Assembly (NCBI GenBank): GCA_036897485.1
Contig: JAYMTF010000572.1
Span: forward strand, 1-33,450
Source: Pelargonium nanum
Lineage: Eukaryota > Streptophyta > Magnoliopsida > Geraniales > Geraniaceae
DNA: 33,450 nucleotides
Reading direction: 5' to 3'
The translations under genes were made by a program, and so were the position numbers. Below the pieces are notes generated by a model. It had not been told where the DNA came from and did no database searches. It saw only the letters and a program-made list of their open reading frames with translations. Below, in pieces: positions 22,060-32,596 of the stretch (the first letter of the stretch is position 1; every line of letters starts with the position of its first letter).

Positions 22060-23770
22060 GTTTAGGTTTGTGCAGTGCACAGTTGTTATGTGTACTGTCA
22101 ATTATGCATTATTAATTGGAGACATTATTAGTGTTGTTTTGAAAATATTTACCGCTTTGTGTAATTTAAAAGACACCATTGTCTGTGCATGTGGTCAGCA
22201 ATTTCGTCGCTCCACCGCACACAGCAATTAAACCAAATCTGTCCGCGCAAAGCAATTGTCGATTTGTCATTGGCCTTGTTCACACCACGAAACGCAACCT
22301 TTTGAAACAATTCATTTCATATCCTTACAGTTAATTTCAACCATCTCATTACCGCTCTTTACAGTTGTCTATGTGTGTACATAGTGCCATGAAATTTGAG
22401 GGAGAAAGATAAAATAGGTGAAAGTCAAACTAAGAACGTAGGTTAAATTTCAAAGTAGCACAATATATATAAAGTATGAAAAATTCAATGTGGTTTCTGC
22501 ATGGCTGTTTATGTTTGACATTTGAAAATTGAGACCTTGAATCATTTTCCACACTGAGGACCTTGTTTTGTTTTGTGGGAGGTAGAGTGAAGTTGGAAAG
22601 TTTTGAATTTATATTGAGAACCTTTATTTGTTATAGCTCTGAAAGCAAGAACACAAAGCTTTACTGCCCAACTTTTCTCCCTGTCCTTGCCATGTGCATC
22701 CCTGCATGCGCTAGCTGCTATCATCACCTCATACAAATGTTGGATTTTTATTCTTGGAATGTGCCATTAAGGAATCTTAAGTCACCAACATATTTGAATT
22801 ACATACTCCATATCTGCTTTTGTTTCAGCTACCTATCATTTCCCAAATCTCAATAATTTTGCATAATTCAAGAACAATGATTAATGAGCTGATCTTGAAT
22901 TAATTTTACTATATAGTTTGTTTTGAAAATAGCTATACTTCTGTACTTGCGACTCAAATGCTATTCACTCGTCTTAATATGCGTGCTTATTGTTCTTGAT
23001 CGTGATGGGGTCGATTATCTCGGTCCGTGGCATAATATATATATACATAGTGTATGATAAAGTTATGTAATTTATTTGTGTTGTGAGATATGAATGATGT
23101 GTGCCTCGTACCCAAAAAAACTTTTCACGTGAACACCTGCAAATACTTTTGGGAGCAAGCATGATTGTGATGCTATGTTTTCAACATACTGTGTTCATGA
23201 TTACATGTATGTATAAATAATGTATGGTTGTTGCTTACGAGCCTGTCCCTTTCTTTTCCCAACTTCACAATATTGATTGCATAACTTGTAGTTGAACTGT
23301 TGGAGTAATTTTTTTTTACACTTACAGTACAATATGGATCTGTTCTTTTTTCCCTATACTGTAAGATCATAATTAATTAAGGTTCTGGTTTTGATCAATA
23401 TATAAATACTCCTATTAGTTAATTACCATGTGGGATAGGAGAGTCAATCTTTACGTTCTGTAACAGCTTTAGTATAATATAATGCACACTTTTGGGTCAA
23501 TTATAAAGTGTTATCATATTGCTTCTTATGTTCACACCATAAACCCGATCCAAAACATTCATTTGAACTCAACAAATGTTGATTTATAAGAAAATAAATG
23601 TGTGGACGTGCATAACTAAGGCCTAACATAAGCATTAATCAAACAACTGTTTGTCGGAGAAACTAATCACTCATTCCAGACATTTGAGCTGCAAAAGAGA
23701 TCCAACATAATATTCTCTACACGAGGCTGGTGGCTATAATGTACCTCCCATTACAATCCGTGTGAGAAAT
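22060..23770. other. intergenic spacer, nothing recognised
   Basis: AT-rich DNA upstream of the A/B-barrel gene. The scattered short frames have no family character, and no RNA gene or repeat end was found. Confidence 0.55.
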
Positions 23771-23779
23771 TGATTCACA

Positions 23780-23965
23780 ATCTTGCTATGGTTGAGAACT
23801 AAAATAATTGCAACCTCAAACAACAGAGAAAATACGAGTCGGGTAGGTTTCCATTTTTAAGAGAAATTAAATCTCACCTCATACCGTCGATAATGAGGCT
23901 CAAACCTGATACCTTAAAAGGAATAAAAACACTTAATCCGTCAGGCTCAACATGCCTTGGTGAAG
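23780..23965 (-). mobile_element. tRNA-like SINE remnant
   Basis: Read on the minus strand, a box A-like GAGCCTGACGGATTAAGTG (23948-23930) is followed after about 25 bp by a near-consensus box B, GGTTTGAGCCTC (23906-23895). This is the internal pol III promoter layout of a tRNA-derived SINE. The surroundings (ATTCCTTTTAAGGTATCAG) resemble the second SINE at 25.3 kb. The boundaries are approximate and no target duplication was found. Confidence 0.5.
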
Positions 23966-24642
23966 TACTCGTGATTATAATTTGTATTCAAGATCATTAA
24001 AAAACATATTGCTTATCTACATAGTCCGAGAAGCCTATTGGTTGTAGTAGGTAGCAAGGGAACAGCAAATGGTACTGTACTAATACTATAAACTTTACAA
24101 TGTGTAGTTTGAAAGAGCAATTGAGAGATGGGTCCTCACTCCTCGTGCAGGGAATAAACTTTTTACAAGAAACAGTCGAATCAACACACAAACATGCAAT
24201 GCAAGGCAATGCCGTGCCCACCCTCCACCTCTACACACGCACGTACCTACTCAGACGTATTGACCTATCAATCTACCTAGCTATGATCAACATACAAACA
24301 CTTTCATCTTCCCAACGTGCTCGTGCTCGAGCTCGATACGTATCCGACATTTTTTATTTATAAATTACCATTTATTATTATCACATATATTCTTCTCGTG
24401 TATAAATTTTATGTCCCGTCGTATATATATATGTTTCGTGTCATGTCTCTATCTCGTACCCGTGTCTATGCAAGGTAGGAATGGTAGTGGCAGTGGTAGA
24501 GTCAATGAGAAGAATAGCAGGTAATGTAGACCCATTGCTTCACTCAATGCCTCATCTTTCTCTCTTGAAATTGATCAATTAGAGAAAGAGAGCATGCATG
24601 CATCACCTGAAACCAAAAGTGATTGTGATTTTGATTGTTACA

Positions 24643-24680
24643 GTGATGGTGATGGTGATGGTGATGGTGATGGTGATGGT
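24643..24680. repeat. (GTGATG)6 microsatellite
   Basis: About six perfect GTGATG units lie in non-coding DNA. It is a likely polymorphic marker with no evident function. Confidence 0.9.
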
Positions 24681-25306
24681 AGGTAGGGGCTGAGTTGAGG
24701 ACAATGCATTACATAACATTGAGTATTAGACAACATATAAGCCATGCACACAGACACAGCCCCCACTTGGTTTGTCTCCATCTTTTAACTTCTTTTGATC
24801 ATATATGTTTTCTAGCATCATAACTTGGTTGACTACTTCTTTCTAGTACTGCATTGCATGCTTATCTTATCATACTCAAATCTCTGGAAAATACCTTATT
24901 TCATTGTTGCACCACAGTTCCAATCTTTATTAAATTAAATTGATTAGATTATTTATTTGTTTATTTCTATCACGAGAGAACAAAGATTTGAGCTAGCATC
25001 TTATGTTAATGTGTCGTGTTAGAGTAATATGTGTTTTATAAGTAAATACAAATTCGGCACGTACAATGATCGTGTTCAAGTATCAAAATTAGTGAATCTC
25101 TCCCTTACACCATGTCCAGCCCATCAAAATTATAGGATTGATCCAGGTAAAGAAATCTGCTTCAAAATTATTGGGTTGGGCCTTGAAACCTATCCCTGGG
25201 CCCTGCCCATTCATCAAAAGAGAAATTTAAACTGAAAAGAAAAAACCAACCCATCTCTTTTCACAAAAGAAAAGAAAAACTAGCTGGGAACTGTGGAGGC
25301 AAAGTT

Positions 25307-25431
25307 TTTTTCTTTTTCTTTTCTTAATTTTTTTATTTATCAGTAAATGTACAAACACCGAGACTTAAAACTGAGATCTCGAGGAATCAAGTGAAATCAA
25401 CCACTTGCCTTACTAAGCGTTTGTTGTGACA
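25307..25431 (-). mobile_element. SINE inserted in the MATE last exon
   Basis: About 125 bp flanked by 8-bp direct repeats GCAAAGTT (25299-25306 and 25432-25439). On the minus strand it begins TGTCACAACAAACG. It then has a box A-like AGTAAGGCAAGTGGTTGA, a box B-like CTCAGTTTTAAGTCTCGG (decayed from GGTTCAAGTCTC), and an A-rich tail (AAAAAAATTAAGAAAAG). Tail, promoter boxes and duplication together indicate a tRNA-derived SINE. It supplies the last codons and stop of the MATE frame. Confidence 0.72.
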
Positions 25432-27451
25432 GCAAAGTTAGTGCCACCGCCACGGGAGCGAGAGCTTGAAGCAGAAGACATCTCATCAATTGAATTGATT
25501 CTTTCACGTCCTCACTAGGTTTCAAGAACTTATTTAAGCGTTCTGATGCTTTATTCACCTACAAGAAACGGTATCAATGTTAGTTTCAAAATTAATATTC
25601 AAGCAAATTACATACATATTCACTTGCTTTCACCTGTTCCTCCCAATCAGTTCGTGAAGTAATATAACCAAGCACCAAGGATTGAATCACAACTCCAACT
25701 AACATTCCAATCCATATACCCTGTGAATTCAAACAAAGCAATATTCAATTAACAGTAAATTGAAAGAAAATTAAGAACTACATTAACACGTAGAGATTCG
25801 ATGAAAATTATATATATACCTTGACTTTCATATCAGCCACGAATCCCAGAAGAACTCCTAATGGCACCCCAATCACATAATAACAACCAATATTAACATA
25901 AGCAACCATACTTTGCCGACCAGCACCAACAGCAACTCCTGAGAGCACTGTCTGTACACTGTTTAGTAGAGTCGAAAAGGCTAGACAGAGAGGCTTGACA
26001 CAGATTCCACAATTTGTGTGTTACTTGTAAAGATGTAACCTATGGTACCACCAAATTCCAAGCATAGAACCCAAAAAATCACTCCCATGCAAAATGAAGT
26101 ACTAATGATGACTTTAATGGAGAACTTTGCAGCCTTTGTATTCCCTCTCCCCAATTCATTCGAAACCCTCACACTGCACAAACAAACAAACAAACCATGC
26201 ATTGTGTAACGGCCTGAATGTTTTCTCTAGCAATTTGGATAAAAAGAAGCCGGTACATAATCTAATATATACCTAGCACAGGCCAAGAAGCCAATACATA
26301 ATTACATATCATAAACTCCCAAGCTGAGACATTGAGGCTGCACAATGACAATTCTCTTAAAATCACAACATTGTTATTGGCATGTCCAGTTACAAAAAGA
26401 AAAAAGAGATTTCAGTTTAGCCTTACCAGATGGAGAAGGCTGATATTGAGACAGCTGCATTTTTCATGTATCCAGCCAATATGACCAAAACAGAATTGTA
26501 CCATAGCTCTAAGCTGTGACAATTATAAATTAACCAAAACACATATGAGTATATAGTCTTTGTTTGGTAACTACAATTGCAAAAGGTAATAAATTGAGTT
26601 ACCAAAGCATGGCAGCTGAAGCTAGTGAGAGCTTTAGTACAGGAAGTAAGTCGTTGAAGGCGGCTAAGGTAAATCCTTTCCATGTATCCGGGCACCAACC
26701 ACCGAAGATATAAGCAAACAATCCAATAACCTGTAACCAAACCGATATAGCCATTGCAGTCATAGCCCCAGGAATCCCCCAATTCAGTTGGATCACGAAA
26801 AGCCACGACAACAATACATGAATCACAAATGCTGCAGAGGAAACCCATCCTATGATCATGTTTCTGAGTTGTGCTTGTAAGAACCTCTGGATGGTGAAAA
26901 CAAACACCAGAGAATAGACCACTGGAATGAACCAGGGAGAGATGTATCCAGCAGCTTCTGCAATGGATTGTTCCTCGCCGATTAGTTTGAAGATGTATCC
27001 TGAGAAGGCAAAGACCGGAACAAGAACTGTGGCAGTAACAAGATTAATGATCCATGATCTTTGCAAATAGATACCCAACATGTGGTTCTGTTTCGCGCCA
27101 AATGCTTGTCCGCACATAGTGTCAGTAGCACTCGACATGCCCAACTGCAAATAAATATCAGAATGGTCGTAATTGAGATGTTTGAAATGATAGAGATATC
27201 AGAAAAGAACTTACTAATTAAACTCCATTTGCAAATCTGAGACAAATGACTTGAACAAGTCCATAAGCAGCAAGATCTATTTGACCAATGTGTCCAATAA
27301 AAGCTTGTGTGACCACAAAAACACCAAAAAGAGTGATCCTGGACACTATTGCTGGAAATGCAATCCTCCATATCTTCTTCTCCTCCTCACAAATCCTTTT
27401 TCTCAAACTATTACTTTTGTTCACTTCTGCTCCCAAAAGCCTCTCATCCAT
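25397..27451 (-). pseudogene. MATE/DETOXIFICATION efflux transporter pseudogene, 7 exons
   Basis: Relic of a plant multidrug-and-toxic-compound-extrusion transporter (normally about 480-500 aa, 12 membrane helices, proton-coupled efflux). Exons: 27451-27224, 27144-26603, 26513-26427, 26337-26273, 26173-25820, 25720-25634, 25558-25397. Family blocks are clear: TQAFIGHIGQIDLAAYGLVQV, SSATDTMCGQAFGAKQ, GIYLQRSWI, LNWGIPGAMTAM, VRVSNELGRGN, VAVGAGRQSMVAYVNIGCYY and RTDWEEQ. Lesions: the strong donor GTAAGT of exon 1 follows an in-frame TAA, and the only alternative (GGA/GTTTAA) is weak and drops about two residues; exon 4 has an 8-nt gain after ATGATATGT; exon 5 has lost 4 nt in the SLSV-x-LAFS block, creating a TAG; a SINE sits in exon 7. 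With the weak donor, the exon 4 shift gives a TGA after about 308 codons. An assembly error is possible but cannot easily explain all four. Confidence 0.88.
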
Positions 27452-28930
27452 CCTGTCTTTCTACTACATATAAAGTTATAATCAAGTGAGTAGCGAATCT
27501 CAGCCAAAGAGTTAATGATTCAGAATCAACCAAGACACTTTCGACTTGGATCCAAGCATTGGAGCGAGTATGAGAGTTAATTTGTGACATGTCAAATTCT
27601 CATAGACATGACTAAGTCTCAACCATTAACTCTATATAATCAATTGTTTCAGTTGTTGTATATATATAAATTTGCATACATGCTTATATGCCCTCAATCC
27701 TTAGTAAACTCAAGAAGAAGAAAAAAATACTATCAACATCCTTTTAGCTTGTGGAGCTATACAAGATTGCCATGAAATTGTAATTGATTTGGATAATATA
27801 GAATTGAGTGGAGATTAGATACTGAGAGAGAAGGAACTTACTAGCTAGTTGGGGCCTGGAGGGCTCTTTCAGGAAAAGAACTGTTGCTTCCCTTCTCTAT
27901 AATTGGTAATAGAGGTTCTGTGTGTAATGAACTGTTGCAATTTTGTTGTTGTTGAACAAGACGAATAGATTATATATTTAATCAATAAATAAATAAAGGC
28001 GAAATACCTGTTGGGAGACCAGTAGCATCTCACTGTTTAGCATCTGGTTCAGATTGACAATATGCAAATGAAATTGAAACATGATAAAGAAAAACTAACT
28101 ACATGTGATGATGGCACATCAACACTTCCAATCCAAAGACATTTTCTACTAGTTGTTAGATGTAACAGTAGTAGTAGACTGTACCAACTATTATATAAAC
28201 TACTACTACTATTTGTCTACTACTATTAGTTCATTGTTAATTCAACTACTATATATATACATACCAACTATTATATAAACTACTGCTACTCAATTACTAT
28301 GATTATCTACTACTATTAGTCTATTACTAATACAATTACTACAAAAAAAAAAAAAAAAAATACAATTACTACCAATGTTACCATATTGCTGTTATGTTCT
28401 ACTAGTATATATATACTATTTACAAGATTACCGATCATACTCATATCCATAAATTCACCCACATCCTCATTCAAGTAACCAACAGCTACTCATTATATTT
28501 CCACCTACTCACCAAAATTTTGTAACTAGTTTTTAACTTATTACCACTTCTATATAACCATCACAACATATAATACTCCTTAGTTCAATTTAGTGCTGAA
28601 CTTTAAGCAAAAAAATCAAAATAATAGCTAAACTTTTAAAAACAAAAAACTAGTAGTCACTAAACACATATTTTTATGTAACCACCAATAATTTGTTAAA
28701 ACACACGCCACCAAGTAATTGGTTACGAGAACCCACTTACCGTTCATTTACATAAATTGCTAGGCCTATTCAAGGTGTTCATAATGAAATATTGAGTTCT
28801 GGGCCTACGTTCGACTAAGTTTTGGGTCAAGCCCATTAAATTTCCAGCCCACTGATTACTGGCATCCTTATTTTCTTATTTTTCTCTCGCAACTTTTTAT
28901 GGTTAACCATTCTCTTTTCTCGCCTGAAAT
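27452..28930. other. spacer upstream of MATE relic, simple-sequence rich
   Basis: Possible old MATE promoter, then very AT-rich DNA with CTACTA-type simple repeats, an 80-bp-period direct repeat (28183-28342) and an A18 tract (28343-28360). GGGCC/GGCCT motifs occur near 28762 and 28803. No gene is supported. Confidence 0.55.
28183..28342. repeat. two diverged 80-bp direct repeats
   Basis: ACCAACTATTATATAAAC at 28183 recurs at 28263, and both copies run on through CTACTACTATTAGT-type sequence to an AATTACTAC-like end. It is a tandem duplication of a trinucleotide-rich unit, with mismatches in the second copy. Confidence 0.7.
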
Positions 28931-29248
28931 TGTAGTACGAGCTCATTGAGCTTCTCTGGGTCATTTTGTACAGAGGGTAAGATTAAATGGAAATCACTAT
29001 TAGTTGTGAGTTGAGACAATAGTGTTTTCTTGGATAAAAAATGCAGCTTGAAGTTGAATCTTGATTGCTCTAACACTTTATACACATTTTATCATTAGTC
29101 CATCTCTATGCCTACCAACTGTTTGTAAGAAGTCCTCAAAGAGACAATCCTTTCAGATAAGCTTCCAAACACAAGCCTTCTTTCACAAAAATGCTTAACA
29201 ATTGATTGTTTTTTACATTGCAGCTATGTAAAAATGACTGACACAACA

Positions 29249-30655
29249 TTAAGGCGATTGGCGCGGAGGATGGATGTATGCATAGACAGAGAAAAATGCC
29301 TGAATGATGGTTAGTAGCAGCAGCACAAGAGCTGCCAAGGCTGATATAAAAGACCATGGAGTGTCAAAGTATGTGTGTTTGAATCCGGCCCATCGAACAT
29401 GCCAACTGTTTCTTGAATACTGATACACATCTTCAAATTGCTTCGCCAAATACGTCTTCTGGATATCAAATACCACTTCTTTGCGCATGTTGTTGAAGAA
29501 TCTAGCCACTTCCTCATCCGTCCCGTAGTAGTTTTCCACCACTTTTTGGTCACACAGAAACCCTGCATCGCCGGGAGTGTTGATGAGGCAGCCCATGAAA
29601 GTGGCATAGGTTGTGATGTGCTTGGAGCAATGGTTGGAACATTGTTCAAAAGCAACAAAGTTCAAGAAGACAGTGCTGAAGAAATCATCTACTGTCAGAG
29701 TTGGAATCTCAAGGACTCCATTGTTGAAGCTGATGTTCAAGAAGCTGTCACTCTCGCAAGGCTTGAACTTCACTCCTGCCAAATGAAGCTTTTTGGCGGA
29801 TGGAATCAGCTGAATGGAAGGACTACCCTTTTTGGAGGTTTCTGGAAGAGGATTAAGAGGGAGATAACTCAAGCGGAACAGATCAAGTAAATGGTTTCCT
29901 TCGATCCTGCTATACTTTTCGAGGACCTCAACGGGTCTTTGAACCATGTAGTTGAAAAACTTCAGGGCCAGGCTGGGTAGGGAAGGGATATTTTCTCTTC
30001 CAGATGCCAATATGGACATTTCAAACAGAGTTTTGAGAACAAAGTAAGGAATTTGGTTCTCTAACCTGAGAAGATCTCGGACGAGGAACGAGAGAACCCA
30101 TGGCAATTTGAAGAGTGGATCATAAGAATCAGTGAATACTACTCTCCCAACTATGCAGAGCACCTCAATGATGAAGCACCCATCTAGCACCATCATTTCT
30201 ATAAGGTCCCGGCTGCTGAATCGGATGGCTTCTGAGTAACAGTCTCTTATCTTTTCCTCCATTGGTGCAATGGCCTTGTAGAACTCATTGAGGCCTACAC
30301 CGCGAGTCTGTGTTTTAGACAGGAGGGCGCCAAGAAACCGCCCTTTGTGCTCTTGGATGATGTTGAGGTGTTGCTTCCCATGGTGGAAGGGTCCAATAGA
30401 CACTATGTGAGGCTGGTAGGCCTTCTCGTTGATCTCGACCAGGCTTTGCGGAACTCTGAAGATGCAACAAGTACTCTTGCCTGCTGATTTGTTCAACAGC
30501 TTTGGCGTTTCGTTGATTTTTCGTTCCAGTGAAGCTATCCATTCTGCATCAGCCTCCACATCCCTGATACTGATAATATGAGACTGAGAGGAGGTTTCTC
30601 CATTTCCTCTATTTTGGAGATTGCTTGAAAGACTGGAACTGAATTGAATTTCCAT
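29249..30655 (-). CDS. DUF247 (UPF0481) protein, copy 1, intronless
   Basis: Plant-specific DUF247 family membrane-anchored protein, 468 aa, typical length; the molecular function is unknown, although some grass DUF247 genes act in self-incompatibility. Visible features: variable N-terminus (1-55); CCIFRVPQSLVEINEKAYQP and HIVSIGPFHHGK (about 62-93); MMVLDGCFIIEVL; LENQIPYFVLKTLFEM; LHLAGVKFKP; LEIPTLTVDDFFSTVFLNFVAFEQC; FMGCLINTPGDAG; and one C-terminal membrane helix (about 433-460, FISALAALVLLLLTIIQAFF) with a short proline-containing tail. The ATG at 30655-30653 aligns with the start of the neighbouring copy. It lies 362 bp from copy 2 in the same direction, a tandem duplicate. No breaks are seen. 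Confidence 0.95.
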   Translation of the reverse strand: MEIQFSSSLSSNLQNRGNGETSSQSHIISIRDVEADAEWIASLERKINETPKLLNKSAGKSTCCIFRVPQSLVEINEKAYQPHIVSIGPFHHGKQHLNIIQEHKGRFLGALLSKTQTRGVGLNEFYKAIAPMEEKIRDCYSEAIRFSSRDLIEMMVLDGCFIIEVLCIVGRVVFTDSYDPLFKLPWVLSFLVRDLLRLENQIPYFVLKTLFEMSILASGRENIPSLPSLALKFFNYMVQRPVEVLEKYSRIEGNHLLDLFRLSYLPLNPLPETSKKGSPSIQLIPSAKKLHLAGVKFKPCESDSFLNISFNNGVLEIPTLTVDDFFSTVFLNFVAFEQCSNHCSKHITTYATFMGCLINTPGDAGFLCDQKVVENYYGTDEEVARFFNNMRKEVVFDIQKTYLAKQFEDVYQYSRNSWHVRWAGFKHTYFDTPWSFISALAALVLLLLTIIQAFFSVYAYIHPPRQSP

Positions 30656-31016
30656 CTCTATTTCTTTGTTGAGAATTGTTTGGCTCGAGGATATTTATCG
30701 AATTCTCAAGGGCAGTTTCTTAGAAAGAACTATGAAGAAGAATAGAAATAAGCTAGCAAGAAGGAGAAGGTACTGCATCCTTTTCATATCTCTGATTAAT
30801 TATATCACAAGTCAATTTGTTTTTCATGACTTGGTCCACTGATTCAGCTTCCTAGAAATTGATCAAGTAGACCCTTTCTTATTCAGCTCTTTACTTTGGA
30901 TTTTATCTTAATTTGCTGATAAGAATAGGAACTGCTCAATTTCACAAACTAATCCTTTAAAATTGCTTATGAGTTTTGACATTGCATTTATGTAAATAGC
31001 AAATTGATACCTGATA

Positions 31017-32426
31017 TCAGGGAGAATGGGGAGGCCGGATGTATCCATAGACGGAAAAGAAGGACTGAATCATGGTGAGCACGAGCAAGAAAACAGCTGC
31101 CAAGGCGGAGATGAAGGACCACGGGGTGTCAAAGTAAGTGTGCTTGAATCCAGCCCAACGAACATGCCAGTTGTTCCTGTAATACTCGTTAACATCTCTG
31201 AATTGCTTCGCTAGATAAGTCCTCTGGATATCGAATGCAACGTCCTTGCCAAGATTGTTGAAGAACCTCGCGATCTCCTCATCCGTCCCAAAGTAGTTCT
31301 CAAGCACCTTATGGTCACAGAGAAACCCGGCATCAATAGGCGTGTTGATGAGGCATCCCATGAATGTTGCGTACGTCGTGATGTGCTTGGAGCAATGGTT
31401 ATAGCATTGCTCGAAAGCAACAAAATTCAAGAACACCGAGCTGGTGAAATCGTCTATTGTGAAGGTTGGGATCTCAAGCACTCCATTGCTGAATCTGATG
31501 TCCAAGAAGCAGCTACTCTTCCGCGGCTTGAACCTCACTCCAGCCAAATGAAGCTTCTTCGCGGGCGGGATCAGTTGGAGGGCCGGACCAAGACTTCTTG
31601 AAATGTCCGGAAGAGGGTCTTGTGGGAGAAAGCTCTGGCGAAACAAATCAAGCAAATGGTTTCCAGTCCCATTCTTGAACCTTGCCAAGACCTCGGGAGG
31701 CCTTTCGATCATGTAATTGAAGAACTCCAAGGCGAGACTTGGCAAGGAAGGAAGGTTTTCTATCCCGGAAGAGGCGATGGACATCTCGAACAGAGTTTCG
31801 AGCACGAAGTAAGGAATTTGGTTCTCGAGCTGGAGAAGGTCTCGCATCAAGAAAGACAAGATCCATGCCAAGTTGAAGATTGGGTCATCAAGATCCGTCA
31901 ACACCAGCCGGCCAACTATGCAGAACACTTCAATGATGAAACAACCATCAAGAACCATCATCTCCACAAGCTCCTGAGTCTCAAGCTCAATAGTCTCCGA
32001 GTAACATTCCCTGATCTTGGACTCCATTGCAGCTATGGCCTTGTAGAAGTCATTGAGTCCCACACCATGTCTCTGTGTTCTTGTGAGGAGAGCTCCAAGA
32101 AGCCTCCACTTGTGTTCTTGAATCATGTTGAGCTGTGGTAATTTTCCATGGTGGAAGGGTCCGATTGAGGCTATGTGGGGCTGATAGAACTTCTGGTTGA
32201 TCTCCACCAGGCTCTGGGGGACTCTGAAGATGCAGCAAGAGCTCCGGCCAGCTGATTTGTTCAACAGTTTTGGCGGTTTCTGTATTCTATCTTCCATTGA
32301 AACTAACCATTCTGGGTTTGGTTCCATTTCCACAGCACTTTGAGGTTGAGATTCAGAGGAGGCTTCTTCTCCATTTTCTCTGTTTGGGACATTGATAGAC
32401 AGATCTGAATTGGCCTCTGTTTCCAT
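31017..32426 (-). CDS. DUF247 (UPF0481) protein, copy 2, intronless
   Basis: Second tandem DUF247 gene, 469 aa when begun at the ATG 32426-32424 (METEANSDLS). The frame stays open 28 codons further upstream, but it has no ATG there and crosses no conserved block; the chosen start gives the same length as copy 1. The same ordered motifs are present: CCIFRVPQSLVEINQKFYQP and SIGPFHHGK, MMVLDGCFIIEVFCIVGRLV, LENQIPYFVLETLFEM, LHLAGVRFKP, EIPTFTIDDFTSSVFLNFVA, FMGCLINTPIDAG, HVRWAGFKHTYFDTPWSF, and one C-terminal membrane helix before RPPHSP. The pair is highly similar over most of its length, with divergence concentrated in the N-terminal 60 residues. A TTA/ATT microsatellite lies about 90 bp upstream of the start. 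Confidence 0.95.
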   Translation of the reverse strand: METEANSDLSINVPNRENGEEASSESQPQSAVEMEPNPEWLVSMEDRIQKPPKLLNKSAGRSSCCIFRVPQSLVEINQKFYQPHIASIGPFHHGKLPQLNMIQEHKWRLLGALLTRTQRHGVGLNDFYKAIAAMESKIRECYSETIELETQELVEMMVLDGCFIIEVFCIVGRLVLTDLDDPIFNLAWILSFLMRDLLQLENQIPYFVLETLFEMSIASSGIENLPSLPSLALEFFNYMIERPPEVLARFKNGTGNHLLDLFRQSFLPQDPLPDISRSLGPALQLIPPAKKLHLAGVRFKPRKSSCFLDIRFSNGVLEIPTFTIDDFTSSVFLNFVAFEQCYNHCSKHITTYATFMGCLINTPIDAGFLCDHKVLENYFGTDEEIARFFNNLGKDVAFDIQRTYLAKQFRDVNEYYRNNWHVRWAGFKHTYFDTPWSFISALAAVFLLVLTMIQSFFSVYGYIRPPHSP

Positions 32427-32516
32427 CTTGCTGAGAACTGTTTGTTGTGATGATGCTGTAATTCCAGATCCTTCATACTGAGGAAATGATGTTCTTGGAG
32501 GTTGCTGCAATATGCT

Positions 32517-32596
32517 TTATTATTATTATTATTATTATTATTTTGAAACAATTATTATTATTATTATTATTATTATTAGTATTGTTGTTGTTGTTA
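32517..32596. repeat. compound ATT/GTT microsatellite at DUF247 copy 2 promoter
   Basis: Two pure ATT-unit runs (32517-32542 and 32551-32578) are split by TTGAAACA-like sequence and followed by a short GTT run (about 32583-32596). The array sits 90-170 bp upstream of the DUF247 copy 2 ATG, so it may fall in the promoter or 5' UTR and may vary in length between individuals. Confidence 0.9.

Noticed and set aside
25029..25235. 68-residue ORF with GGGTTGGGCC-type sequence
   Set aside because: No family resemblance; composition fits intergenic DNA just outside the SINE.
29311..32238. Additional + and - frames over the DUF247 genes (including a 173-residue + frame)
   Set aside because: They mirror each other in both paralogues because the coding strand is conserved; no independent homology.
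32427..32510. 28-codon N-terminal extension of DUF247 copy 2
   Set aside because: The upstream frame has no ATG (it begins with TTG) and has no counterpart in copy 1; the ATG at 32426 gives matching lengths.
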